A stretch of DNA of 32,014 bases, from contig NZ_JBLZFY010000047.1 in NCBI RefSeq assembly GCF_050753365.1, forward strand, positions 1 to 32,014, given 5' to 3'. Of this stretch, positions 22,923 to 30,999 are shown piece by piece. Every line of letters begins with the position of its first letter. Within the stretch, counting starts at the first letter, position 1. The position numbers and the translations under genes were made by a program. The stretch is from Geminocystis sp050753365. GTDB taxonomy: Bacteria; Cyanobacteriota; Cyanobacteriia; Cyanobacteriales; Cyanobacteriaceae. The notes beneath the pieces were generated by a model. The model did not search any database and was not told the DNA's origin. It worked only from the letters and a program-made list of their open reading frames with translations.

Positions 22923-23379
22923 ACATTTGCCCAATCATACTCTGTACCTTTTGTTTTAAAGTGGCATTTTGTCTAACTTGTTGATGAATTTGATTAAATT
23001 GAGTATTGGTTAAGCCGTGTTTTCTGACAATAGCTTCTGATTGCTCACAGTAATTAGTAGCAATACTACGGGCATTATTAGGTAACTGATTAAAACTGTT
23101 TTCCTGATGACAATTTAATTGACTGGGTTTTGAATTTCCCACTATACTTTGTATGTTGGCTAAAGTGCTTACCCTTAAAGTTTCTATTTCCATAGCTGCT
23201 TGAGCATATTTTCTTAAGTCAGCGTCACTGACACTTTGTGCTACAGCTTGATGGTTAAAAGTAATTGTTTGCCCTTTAATTTCTGGTGTCAATCCAGATA
23301 CGATCGAAATGGAACTTAAACCAAATAAAATCAGTATGTGAGAAGCAGTTTTCAAAAAAGAATGATTATTTACTAACAT
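22921..23379 (-). CDS. DUF4168 family exported protein
   Basis: 152 residues. The N-terminal hydrophobic segment (about 11-32) is a signal peptide or anchor. The mature part has AVAQSVSDADLRKYAQAAME (about 45-64), the start of the DUF4168 domain, with helical, Gln-rich sequence continuing to the end (QIHQQVRQNATLKQKVQSMI). Members are secreted or periplasmic small helical proteins in cyanobacteria and other Gram-negatives, of unknown function. The stop codon lies within a heptamer repeat, so the exact C-terminus may have been altered by repeat spread. Confidence 0.75.
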   Translation of the reverse strand: MLVNNHSFLKTASHILILFGLSSISIVSGLTPEIKGQTITFNHQAVAQSVSDADLRKYAQAAMEIETLRVSTLANIQSIVGNSKPSQLNCHQENSFNQLPNNARSIATNYCEQSEAIVRKHGLTNTQFNQIHQQVRQNATLKQKVQSMIGQM

Positions 23380-23455
23380 AATTCTAATAAAAATAAAAAT
23401 ATATTTATCTATCTATCTATATCTAGTATGAAGAATTTAGGGCTAAATTTGTTCC

Positions 23456-24823
23456 TTATTTTTTGGCAATTATAGAAGTTAATCCGCCCCCCACAATAGC
23501 TAATATCCCTAGAATAAAAAAGACGATTCTTAACCCGAAATAAGTTTCCGCAATACCTGCTAAAGCTAAGGGTAAAGATAAAGCGATGTTGACAGCATTA
23601 TTTTGTAAACCAAAGACTTTACCCCGCATATCTGGAGGAGTTTCGGCTTGGATGGTAGTCTGCATCGGAATCCCCACAAAAGAGGCAAAAACACCTAAAA
23701 TAACCGTCATTAGTAACGCAAAAAAGAGGCTATGGGTGGAAACGGATAAACCAATTAAAGCACAAGACATCCCCAAAGAACCCCAAAAACTTAGTTTTCT
23801 GTGGGATGTAATAATATTCTGATGGGTTACGATCGTGCCTCCAAGAGCAATACCTATGCCTGTGGAAGCCAAAAGATAGCCAAATTGAGAAGCATCCATC
23901 CCCGGTATAGTTTCTGCTAACCTTACTGCTAACACCGCTAAAGCCGCAAAAATTGAGAACAAAATTACTAATTGAACCAAAGCATTGCGGACTCGATGAT
24001 TTTTTTGTAAATAGTGTAAACCCTCTTTTATATCTTCGATGGGATGTTTTTCTTCCGTTTGTTTATCCTTATCTTTTTCGTGAGTATTGAGGCTTATTAA
24101 AATAAATCCTGCTACAGCGTAGGACATTCCCACTAACAATTCTTGTCCATAATTAAAGTTAAATTGTTCTCCCCAGTTGCCCACTAATTCTAAAATAGGA
24201 TCACCTATAGCAAAACCGATAATTAACATCCCCATCATGGTAGTGGTGTAAACAGAATTAGCCGCTAATAAATCTTTTCTTTCAACGATTAATGGTATCG
24301 TAGATTGTTCGGCGGGAGCGAAAAATTGAGTCGCTGTGGATACTAAAAAAGTGATTAATAAAATAAACCAAAATGCTAAAGGAAAGTTTAAAAATTGTTG
24401 TTTTAAATTGTGATTAAAGATAAAAAAAGGTATCGTTAAAACTAAAATTGCTCTGATTAAATTAGAACAAACTAAAACTATTTTTTTTGACCATCGATCA
24501 ACATATACACCAGCTAAAGAACCAAATAAAACAGCGGGAATAGTAAAAGCAATCATGACTAGAGACACCCAACGGCTAATACTTTCTCCTTGAGACTGAA
24601 AATTATTACTAATAATAGCAATAATCAAAACTAGGTAAATTTTATCAGCTAATTGAGAGAATACTTGCCCGAACCAAAGTACAAGAAAACTTAAATTTTT
24701 TAATACCCCCATGAATCCTTTATTATTTCGATTATTGATTAAATCTTTGTCTTTATTTTCTTCATTCAAAGCAAGAGATTTTAAACTAGATAATTCTTCC
24801 GTTTCTGCGTCTGATACTGGCAT
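23456..24823 (-). CDS. MFS transporter
   Basis: 455 residues. A hydrophilic N-terminal tail (1-37) is followed by about twelve hydrophobic segments. The MFS loop 2-3 region reads GSLAGVYVDRWSKKIVLVCS (about 101-120), the conserved GxxxDRxxKK motif. A central cytoplasmic loop with KDKDKQTEEKHP (about 251-262) divides the two halves. It resembles MFS_3/enterobactin-exporter-type carriers (EntS-like), which often act as efflux pumps. The substrate is unknown. It stands alone on the minus strand, 76 bp after (in genome order) the DUF4168 gene. Confidence 0.88.
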   Translation of the reverse strand: MPVSDAETEELSSLKSLALNEENKDKDLINNRNNKGFMGVLKNLSFLVLWFGQVFSQLADKIYLVLIIAIISNNFQSQGESISRWVSLVMIAFTIPAVLFGSLAGVYVDRWSKKIVLVCSNLIRAILVLTIPFFIFNHNLKQQFLNFPLAFWFILLITFLVSTATQFFAPAEQSTIPLIVERKDLLAANSVYTTTMMGMLIIGFAIGDPILELVGNWGEQFNFNYGQELLVGMSYAVAGFILISLNTHEKDKDKQTEEKHPIEDIKEGLHYLQKNHRVRNALVQLVILFSIFAALAVLAVRLAETIPGMDASQFGYLLASTGIGIALGGTIVTHQNIITSHRKLSFWGSLGMSCALIGLSVSTHSLFFALLMTVILGVFASFVGIPMQTTIQAETPPDMRGKVFGLQNNAVNIALSLPLALAGIAETYFGLRIVFFILGILAIVGGGLTSIIAKK

Positions 24824-25006
24824 TGTGATTCTATTTTTAGTAATTTTATCAACACTTCTAAGTATAACTGAGAACTTGCACTAACTATCCTAAGTAAACC
24901 ATCAGAAAAATGATGAAGATGAAAGGAAAAGAAGCGAAGAAAAGAATAATTAACTTAAATTTTGCTACTTTTGAACCCAATCACCGTTTTTAAGATAAAA
25001 TGTTGA

Positions 25007-25540
25007 ATGCAACCTACAGGAAAATTCGATATGATTAACGAGTCATCAGAAATTATCACTGACGTAATTGGTAACTTAGAAGATGTTGGCAATATTGATG
25101 TTATTGGCAACTTGGAAGACTTAAGTAATACAGACGTGGATTTATTTCAAGAAGAAGAATCTATCTCCCAAACGGAAAATATTATTGATAATACTACTCA
25201 GATTCAGAGTTTTAAAGCGAGTTTGAATCATGTACAAACAGGGGTAACTTTGGAATTACCTACACAATTATCGGTTATTCACATCGGCAAACCTAACGAC
25301 AAAACTCCACCAGATATAGATGTCTCTGGTTTTCCTCATTCTCAGGTTGTCTCTCGTATCCATGCGGATATTATCACAGAAGGCGATAACTTTTATCTTG
25401 AAGACACTGGAAGCGCTAATGGCACTTATATTAATCATACTCCCTTACCTACGGGAAATCGTCATCGTCTCAAAAATGGCGATCGCATAGCGCTAGGAAA
25501 GGAAGACAAAGTTAGTTTTATCTTTGAATTGATAAGCTAA
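25007..25540 (+). CDS. FHA domain protein
   Basis: 177 residues, with an acidic, low-complexity N-terminal part (1-68, including a repeated VIGNLEDVGN / VIGNLEDLSN) and a forkhead-associated domain (about 85-175). The phosphothreonine-binding elements are present: the GK position in VIHIGKPND, SRIHAD, and NGTYIN. The FHA domain binds phosphothreonine peptides, usually partners of Ser/Thr kinases. An alternative start at 25031 (MINESSE) has a better ribosome site (AGGAAA) and would shorten it by eight residues. No kinase gene is adjacent. Confidence 0.87.
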   Translation: MQPTGKFDMINESSEIITDVIGNLEDVGNIDVIGNLEDLSNTDVDLFQEEESISQTENIIDNTTQIQSFKASLNHVQTGVTLELPTQLSVIHIGKPNDKTPPDIDVSGFPHSQVVSRIHADIITEGDNFYLEDTGSANGTYINHTPLPTGNRHRLKNGDRIALGKEDKVSFIFELIS

Positions 25541-25599
25541 TCTTTGAATGTAAAATTTAGAATGTAGAATTGAGAATTAATAATATTTCAATATCTTAT

Positions 25600-25625
25600 G
25601 TCATTGCGAGGCACGAAGCAATCTC
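25600..25625. repeat. REP-like palindromic repeat, copy 3
   Basis: The sequence GTCATTGCGAGGCACGAAGC-AATCTC is inverted with respect to the copies at 7247, 20567 and 30909. It lies in the 178-bp gap between the FHA and DHH genes, which contains no other feature. Confidence 0.65.
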
Positions 25626-25718
25626 AAGCAATCTAAGGATTAATAAATAGACTTCGACAAAAGCAGAGGCAAAATATTTATTTTACAGGAAAAAAATCAT
25701 AATTATTGAAGATGTTGA

Positions 25719-27857
25719 ATGGACAATAAATTATTGGATTTAGATTATTATAATTCTCTTTCTGGTGATGAATTTGGGCAGGAAATGAAAAGGGGAATCC
25801 ATCGTTTACACCAAGCATTTATCAATCAAGAAAAAGTGGTGATTTGGGGTGATTCTCGTATCGATGGAGTGATGGCAACGACTGTCTTAATAGAGGGTTT
25901 AAAGTCTTTTTTTTCTGGAGAGAATAACCTTTTAACTCATTATATTTCTGATGTGGAAGGATTCACCAAAGAAAATGTTGACTTTTTAGTTCAACAAAAT
26001 CCTCATGTAATTATTCTTGTCGATCTTGAGTGTGATAATTTTGAGGTGATTAATTATGTGCAAGATTTAGGTATTGATATTATTATCATAGATCATCATA
26101 GTTTAGCGATCGATCGAGCCAATGTAATTTCTTGTTTAAATCCCCTTAATTTCGCTAAAAATCATCCTTTTTATCATTTTTCGGCGGTGGCTATTGCTTA
26201 TAAATTTTTAGAGAGTTTTTATCATAAATATTCTCAGAAAAATACCGAAGAATTGTTAGATTTAGTTACTTTAGGATTGTTAGCTAATGGTGATATTTTA
26301 CAAGGGGAATATCTTTTCTGGATGCTTAAAGGAAGTGAATTAATTGATAATAAAAATCGTTATGCTATTAAATTATTCGTGGATAAATGTGAACATAAAA
26401 AAATTGATGTGATTGATTATAAGCAAGGTTTAGGAATGTGGTTAAAAGTTTTTAATATTATTAATGACAGTAATTTAGTGATTGAATTATTTACCACTGA
26501 AGATAGAAGCAGACGAGGCAGATTAATGGCAAATGTAGAAAAATCTTATGACACATTTTTAGGTTTAAAAGAGAAAATTCTTAAACAATTTCACAAAAAA
26601 ATAGCTAATTTAGATTTATTTAACGATAGAGTTATTGTGATTGAGGATAATCAATGGGATAAAAAATTATTTCCTTTAATTGGTAGTTTTATTAGTGAAA
26701 AATATCAACATCCTACTATTTTATTTTCCCATAATGAGGGTTCGATCGTACGGGGTTTTGCTTATTCATGCCATAACCTAGATTTATGGAATATACTGCA
26801 AAATCAACAGTATTTATTAATAAGTTTAAGTAAATATCATCAACACATCGAAATCTCTTTATCTGCTGAAAATATTGAGTTATTAACCAATAATCTCAAT
26901 CAACAATTAAGAAATACTAACCCTCAATTATACTCAACTAAAAATACTTATTTAAGGGTTTCGATCGAGAATTTAGGCAAAAATTTATATAAAGATTTAA
27001 AATTAATTAAAAGATTCAATATTTATCAAGAGTTACCTCAGTTATTAATAAAAAATTGTTGGTTTACAAACATTAAAGATATTAAAACTCAAGATATAAG
27101 TAACGAAAATTTAGCTCACAACATTGTCTTTTTTATCCTTAACGATGACAAAAATCAACAAGGATTTAACGGAAAATGGGAAGGACATTATAGTAGTGAA
27201 ATTAATCCAAATTGTCGTTATGATGTTATTTGTCAATTAGACTATAACCAAGAAAAAAAGATATACTTTATCAAAATAATTCAACTTATCAATATTCAGA
27301 ATAATACTAGATTTGAGAATAATATTAATTATCCCCTCAATATCTTAGATTATCGTCACGATATTATTTCCTTAAAAACTATTCACGAGGAAAAAATTGC
27401 AGTTAAAGAATGTCCTTTACAATGGCAAGAAGTATTCGACAAATCACAACAAGCCATGACTAAAAATAAAGATTTAGTGTTAGCTTATACCCATAATAAT
27501 AATTCTGAAATCGAACAACTTTGGATAACTTTTATTCAACTTATTAAAAATAGTATAAAACATAATCAATTAAGTTCGATCGAGCAAATATGTTCAACGT
27601 TATCAGTAAAAAAAGAAACTTTGTCAATTATTCTCAACAGTTTAGACAATTTGCATATAACTTATACCGTTATAGATGATAAAATAAAATTTAGTGAAAA
27701 TCGATCGACATTTTTACCAGAAAATTATCTAAAAGTAAAGCATCTTTTTGAAGAGATAATAGCACAGGAAAACTTACAAAAAACCTATTTTCATCAAGTA
27801 CCTATTATGACTATTAAAGAAGAAATTACTGTGAATAAAATAGTCAATAGTGAATAG
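25719..27857 (+). CDS. divergent DHH/RecJ-like protein with degenerate catalytic motifs
   Basis: 712 residues with the DHH phosphoesterase fold order. Motif I is GDSRIDG (44-50), whereas RecJ has GDYDADG, so one metal-binding Asp is Arg47. Motif II is ILVDLE (99-104). Motif III DHH (125-127) is intact. Motif IV reads LLANGD where RecJ has VAD, an Asp-to-Asn change. In the DHHA1-like region (about 340-400) the conserved GGH is replaced (SKYHQH). The long C-terminal extension (about 420-712) has no recognised domain. It may be inactive, a different nuclease, or a structural partner. Cyanobacteria normally also carry a canonical RecJ elsewhere. Confidence 0.75.
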   Translation: MDNKLLDLDYYNSLSGDEFGQEMKRGIHRLHQAFINQEKVVIWGDSRIDGVMATTVLIEGLKSFFSGENNLLTHYISDVEGFTKENVDFLVQQNPHVIILVDLECDNFEVINYVQDLGIDIIIIDHHSLAIDRANVISCLNPLNFAKNHPFYHFSAVAIAYKFLESFYHKYSQKNTEELLDLVTLGLLANGDILQGEYLFWMLKGSELIDNKNRYAIKLFVDKCEHKKIDVIDYKQGLGMWLKVFNIINDSNLVIELFTTEDRSRRGRLMANVEKSYDTFLGLKEKILKQFHKKIANLDLFNDRVIVIEDNQWDKKLFPLIGSFISEKYQHPTILFSHNEGSIVRGFAYSCHNLDLWNILQNQQYLLISLSKYHQHIEISLSAENIELLTNNLNQQLRNTNPQLYSTKNTYLRVSIENLGKNLYKDLKLIKRFNIYQELPQLLIKNCWFTNIKDIKTQDISNENLAHNIVFFILNDDKNQQGFNGKWEGHYSSEINPNCRYDVICQLDYNQEKKIYFIKIIQLINIQNNTRFENNINYPLNILDYRHDIISLKTIHEEKIAVKECPLQWQEVFDKSQQAMTKNKDLVLAYTHNNNSEIEQLWITFIQLIKNSIKHNQLSSIEQICSTLSVKKETLSIILNSLDNLHITYTVIDDKIKFSENRSTFLPENYLKVKHLFEEIIAQENLQKTYFHQVPIMTIKEEITVNKIVNSE

Positions 27858-27936
27858 TTGACAGTTGATAATTCTGGTTCTCCTAAATTAGTTATGATAA
27901 ATTAGTAACAAATAATGCTTAAAACTATTAATAAAA

Positions 27937-28170
27937 ATGATGATTCAACAATTAGAAAAAGCAATCAGTAAATTATCCGAATTGTCGGAATCAAAACAAG
28001 AGGAAATCGCAAAGATGATTATGACAACCATAGAAAGTCAAAAACAATCAGTTAATGCGTGGAATAGCCTCAAAGAAATGGCTGGAAGTATTGAAGCACC
28101 TGAAGATTGGTCACAGCAACACGATCATTATCTGTATGGAATACCAAAACAAAATCAAGAAAATGAATAG
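27937..28170 (+). CDS. probable VapB-type antitoxin
   Basis: 77 residues. The N-terminus is amphipathic (MMIQQLEKAISKLSELSESK, then EEIAKMIMTT). The C-terminal part, LKEMAGSIEAPEDW followed by SQQHDHYLYG, is the typical PIN-binding tail of cyanobacterial VapB antitoxins. It overlaps the downstream PIN gene by eight bases (ATGAATAG), indicating coupled translation. It has no ribbon-helix-helix or AbrB domain at the N-terminus, which suggests a helical N-terminal half of another type. Confidence 0.75.
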   Translation: MMIQQLEKAISKLSELSESKQEEIAKMIMTTIESQKQSVNAWNSLKEMAGSIEAPEDWSQQHDHYLYGIPKQNQENE

Positions 28171-28573
28171 AGAAAGACTATTTTTAGATACTGCCTTTAT
28201 TCAGGCTATTTTAAACCGCCGTGACCAATATCACCAGTCAGCGTTAAAATTATTACCGTTAGTTGAAAATGCTCAAGAAATATGGACAACAGAAGCTATT
28301 TTAATGGAAATTGGTAATGCTTTGAGTCGTTTCGATCGAGCTAAAGTAGTGAATTTTATCAAACAATGTTACACTACTGAAAATATTAAAGTAGTTAATG
28401 TTACTCCTGAATTATTTAGAGAAGGCTTAATTCTTTATGAATCTCGTCAGGATAAACAATGGGGATTAATAGATTGTATTTCCTTTTCTTTGATGATAGC
28501 ACAAAATATAACTGATGCTCTTACTTCCGATCGTCATTTTGTACAAGCTGGTTTTAATGCGTTATTAATTTGA
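28163..28573 (+). CDS. PIN-domain toxin (VapC-like)
   Basis: 136 residues beginning MNRERLFLDTAFIQAILNRR. Acidic residues D9, E49 (ILMEIGNAL), D104 (GLIDCISF) and D123 (TSDRHFVQAG) are in the positions of the PIN active site. The frame is open further upstream, but the start at 28163, overlapping the antitoxin stop, is the natural one. This is the third PIN toxin of the window, and its sequence differs from the other two. Confidence 0.85.
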   Translation: MNRERLFLDTAFIQAILNRRDQYHQSALKLLPLVENAQEIWTTEAILMEIGNALSRFDRAKVVNFIKQCYTTENIKVVNVTPELFREGLILYESRQDKQWGLIDCISFSLMIAQNITDALTSDRHFVQAGFNALLI

Positions 28574-28588
28574 ATCTCAATTTTTCCC

Positions 28589-29818
28589 ATGCTCAAAAGT
28601 GAATTATTAATTTATCGTTATAGTGGACAAGGTATCATTCCCAAAAAATTACCTCTACAGCCAGAATTTTTGGATATGGCACTAGAACTAATATACTGTT
28701 ATCAAGATTATGTCGGGAAAACTCAAGGAGAATTAGACGAAAAATTGCAAGAATTGGAAGGAGATAGTCCAGAATATAAAATTAAGCGCGGTTTATCCCA
28801 TTTACTCAAAAATAGTTTTGCTCAGTTTGAAATTATTAGTCCTCTTAATCCTACCATCTTGCGAGAAAAAGTCTTTACCCTCGCCGCCGAAAATCCCCCC
28901 TTACCAGATTATCGAGGTTCAACTTTAGATTCGATCGCATCCCAATTAAGTATAGAATTAAAGAAAGAAGTACTACCCTCAGAAGTAGAACAAGGCTTAT
29001 ACGCAGACTTACAAGAAAATCGTATTCTGACGCAATTTGAAGCGCCAACCCCCGAAAGTCTCATTCACCGTTATAATGTTTCTCAAGTACAAGGAATTTT
29101 ATATCGCGCCACGAATATTGTTATCAACGCCTATCGCAATGACCCCGGACAGTATAAACTATTATTTCGTTACTTAAAATTATTTCAGTTGATGTCCTAT
29201 ATTGAGGGAGATGCTGATACAGGCTTTACTATTACGATCGACGGTCCTACCAGTTTATTTAAGACTAGCACTCGTTATGGTTTAGCCTTAGCCAAGATGA
29301 TACCAGCTTTACTTCATGTGAGCAAGTGGAATTTAGAAGCAAAATTGCGCATGAAAGATAGTTTTGGTAGTGGAGAAAAAACCCTTTATTTTCAGCTAAA
29401 TAATCAATGCGGTTTAGTAAGTCATTATCCCAACAATTATAGTTATGACAGTATGTTAGAAGAATCTTTTGCCAATAATTGGGATAAATTAAACACGGAA
29501 TGGCGCTTAGAAAGAGAAGTAGATTTAATTCCTTTACCCGGTAGTGTGATGATACCAGATTTTCGATTAGTGCATCCTGACGGGCGATATTTTCTCTTAG
29601 AAATAGTAGGTTTTTGGCATCCTAATTATTTACAAAAAAAATTCTATCAAGTTAGTCGAGCAGAAATTGATAACTTAATTTTAGCAGTTTGTGAGCGTTT
29701 AAATTTAGCAAAAGCTGGAGTTAATTTTCAAGATTTACCCCATCGTTTAATCTGGTTTAAAAATCGTTTATCACCTAAAGATATTCTCAAATTAATTGCT
29801 GATTCCCAATCATTGTAA
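28589..29818 (+). CDS. DUF790 protein, Bax1-like PD-(D/E)XK nuclease
   Basis: 409 residues. Start MLKSELLIYRYSGQGIIPKK is diagnostic of DUF790. The middle shows IHRYNVSQVQGILYRA (about 152-167). The nuclease core, PDFRLVHPDGRYFLLEIVGF (about 322-341), has the D...E-x-V arrangement typical of the family. In archaea the DUF790 protein Bax1 is a nuclease partner of XPB helicase. In some cyanobacteria the two genes are neighbours, but no helicase is visible here, so the partner is elsewhere or absent. It follows the PIN toxin by 15 bp, on the same strand. Confidence 0.85.
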   Translation: MLKSELLIYRYSGQGIIPKKLPLQPEFLDMALELIYCYQDYVGKTQGELDEKLQELEGDSPEYKIKRGLSHLLKNSFAQFEIISPLNPTILREKVFTLAAENPPLPDYRGSTLDSIASQLSIELKKEVLPSEVEQGLYADLQENRILTQFEAPTPESLIHRYNVSQVQGILYRATNIVINAYRNDPGQYKLLFRYLKLFQLMSYIEGDADTGFTITIDGPTSLFKTSTRYGLALAKMIPALLHVSKWNLEAKLRMKDSFGSGEKTLYFQLNNQCGLVSHYPNNYSYDSMLEESFANNWDKLNTEWRLEREVDLIPLPGSVMIPDFRLVHPDGRYFLLEIVGFWHPNYLQKKFYQVSRAEIDNLILAVCERLNLAKAGVNFQDLPHRLIWFKNRLSPKDILKLIADSQSL

Positions 29819-29848
29819 TACAATTACAATAACAAATATTTTAATTAG

Positions 29849-30417
29849 CTATGATTTTAAATATTCTTTAAATATCTGATTTAATTCATAGTAACACTGT
29901 TCATCAATAACTATTTTTTCGACTAAACAACGGCGTAATAAAGATTGAATTAACATAACTAATTGTGATTTTGATAATTCTAAGTTAGTTAAAATTTGAG
30001 CAATATTTACAGGTTGATTTTGATCAGCTAACAACTTTATAACTTCATATTCTAAGGATGATAAACGTTTTAAAAGAGGTTGTAAATAAAGTTTTATATC
30101 ACCGATAAATAAATCATCTTCTTCGTTTAAAAATTCAGTAACATCGCCATTATATAACTGCTCGAACGTACTTGAAATAATCTTTAATCATGTTGGATGT
30201 CCTTGATAAAGTGCTATTAATTTATTCCATTTTTCCTCATTTTTTAAGCCTTTTTCTTTCAAGATTTCCTTAGCTGATTCCCCTAATCGTTCAAGTTTAT
30301 CTCTATTATTAGAAGGATTCAATAATTTACTATCTATAGCTCATGTAGATAAATTATATTTTCCTACTGGATAGTTTGTTTTATTTATTGATAGTTGATT
30401 CGGAGTTTGACAAAAGA
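29849..30417 (-). pseudogene. decayed NB-ARC (STAND) ATPase fragment
   Basis: One minus-strand reading frame runs through this region, interrupted by two in-frame TGA codons. The lower part reads L-Y-Q-G-H-P-T-stop-L-K-I-I, where the intact family has HPxWLKII, then FLNEEDDLFIGD, QPLLKRLSSLEYEVIKLLAD and an LRRCLVE segment. This is the end of an NB-ARC ATPase and the winged helix after it, as in cyanobacterial WD40-STAND proteins. The upper part is KLERLGESAKEILKEKGLK. P-loop and C-terminal repeats are missing. Only 61 codons from an internal ATG or TTG (30034) remain open. It is converging on the DUF790 gene. Confidence 0.7.
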
Positions 30418-30423
30418 GGGCTA

Positions 30424-30448
30424 ATTAGGGGTTCGATCGAATTATAAT
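30424..30448. repeat. 25-bp direct repeat, left copy
   Basis: ATTAGGGGTTCGATCGAATT followed by ATAAT is repeated exactly at 30970-30994. This copy contains the stop codon of the DUF6887-like gene (30442-30444). The two copies bracket the small gene pair. Confidence 0.85.
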
Positions 30449-30633
30449 TTACCCTCTATTTTTTGTTGAATTAAGTTTTTAATTTGTTGTTTACCTTCTT
30501 CTGTATTCTCAAATTGATATTTAATACCACTACGGCGACTCATCAAAACCCTTAATGCTTCTTCATCGTCTTTATGACTTAATACATAGGCTCTCAATTC
30601 AGCTTTTGTCATTGTTTCAAAATTAGTTTTCAT
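30442..30633 (-). CDS. DUF6887-like small protein
   Basis: 63 residues starting MKTNFETMTKAELRAYVLSH, then KDDEEALRVLMSRR. This 'MTKAELRxYVLxHxDDxEAxxxLM' signature belongs to a small cyanobacterial family (DUF6887, as recalled). Its start lies inside the end of the upstream gene (11-base overlap), so the two are co-translated. The frame is open upstream but the inner ATG is favoured by this coupling. The function is unknown. The pairing of two small overlapping genes resembles toxin-antitoxin organisation, but no toxin fold is recognised. Confidence 0.6.
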   Translation of the reverse strand: MKTNFETMTKAELRAYVLSHKDDEEALRVLMSRRSGIKYQFENTEEGKQQIKNLIQQKIEGKL

Positions 30634-30814
30634 TCGGTAAAAACTCCCAATTTCCATCTGAATATATGATAATTTCAATATTTTCTCCTGCCAAAATGTA
30701 AATCTCACCCTTTAACTTATCAAAACGAAATAAGACTATATCTTGATAAAAATCGGAAAGATTTTGGCAAATTTGCACGGATTTAATTGCTTGTTCAACA
30801 GTTACAAAATTCAA
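30623..30814 (-). CDS. DUF6888-like small protein
   Basis: 63 residues: MNFVTVEQAIKSVQICQNLS, then a core with DIVLFRFD and EIYILAGE, and a C-terminal IIIYSDGNWEF. The 'GEIYILAGExxEIxIxxxGxWEF' ending matches a small cyanobacterial family (DUF6888, as recalled) that accompanies DUF6887 proteins. It overlaps the downstream gene by 11 bases. A compact, soluble, probably beta-rich protein of unknown function. Confidence 0.65.
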   Translation of the reverse strand: MNFVTVEQAIKSVQICQNLSDFYQDIVLFRFDKLKGEIYILAGENIEIIIYSDGNWEFLPNEN

Positions 30815-30908
30815 TTAACCTCCATAATCAACTATTCATAATTCTAATTGATATTTTAATTTAAAAGTGATGTTTTTTATCTTTAATAAACATAAAAATT
30901 TGATACAG

Positions 30909-30934
30909 GAGATTGCTTCGTGCCTCTCAATGAT
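30909..30934. repeat. REP-like palindromic repeat, copy 4 (diverged)
   Basis: The sequence reads GAGATTGCTTCGTGCCTCTC-AATGAT. It has one change (CTCTC for CTCGC) against the consensus of the other three copies. It lies between the DUF6888-like gene and the DUF3782-like gene. Confidence 0.55.
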
Positions 30935-30969
30935 ACTATATTCTAAAGTTTAAATACGAGCTTTTTCGG

Positions 30970-30994
30970 ATTAGGGGTTCGATCGAATTATAAT
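30970..30994. repeat. 25-bp direct repeat, right copy
   Basis: Identical to 30424-30448. It lies five bases before the end of the DUF3782-like gene. The repeat contains TTCGATCGAA, a HIP1-like core, but identity extends well beyond it. Confidence 0.85.
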
Positions 30995-30999
30995 CGAAG

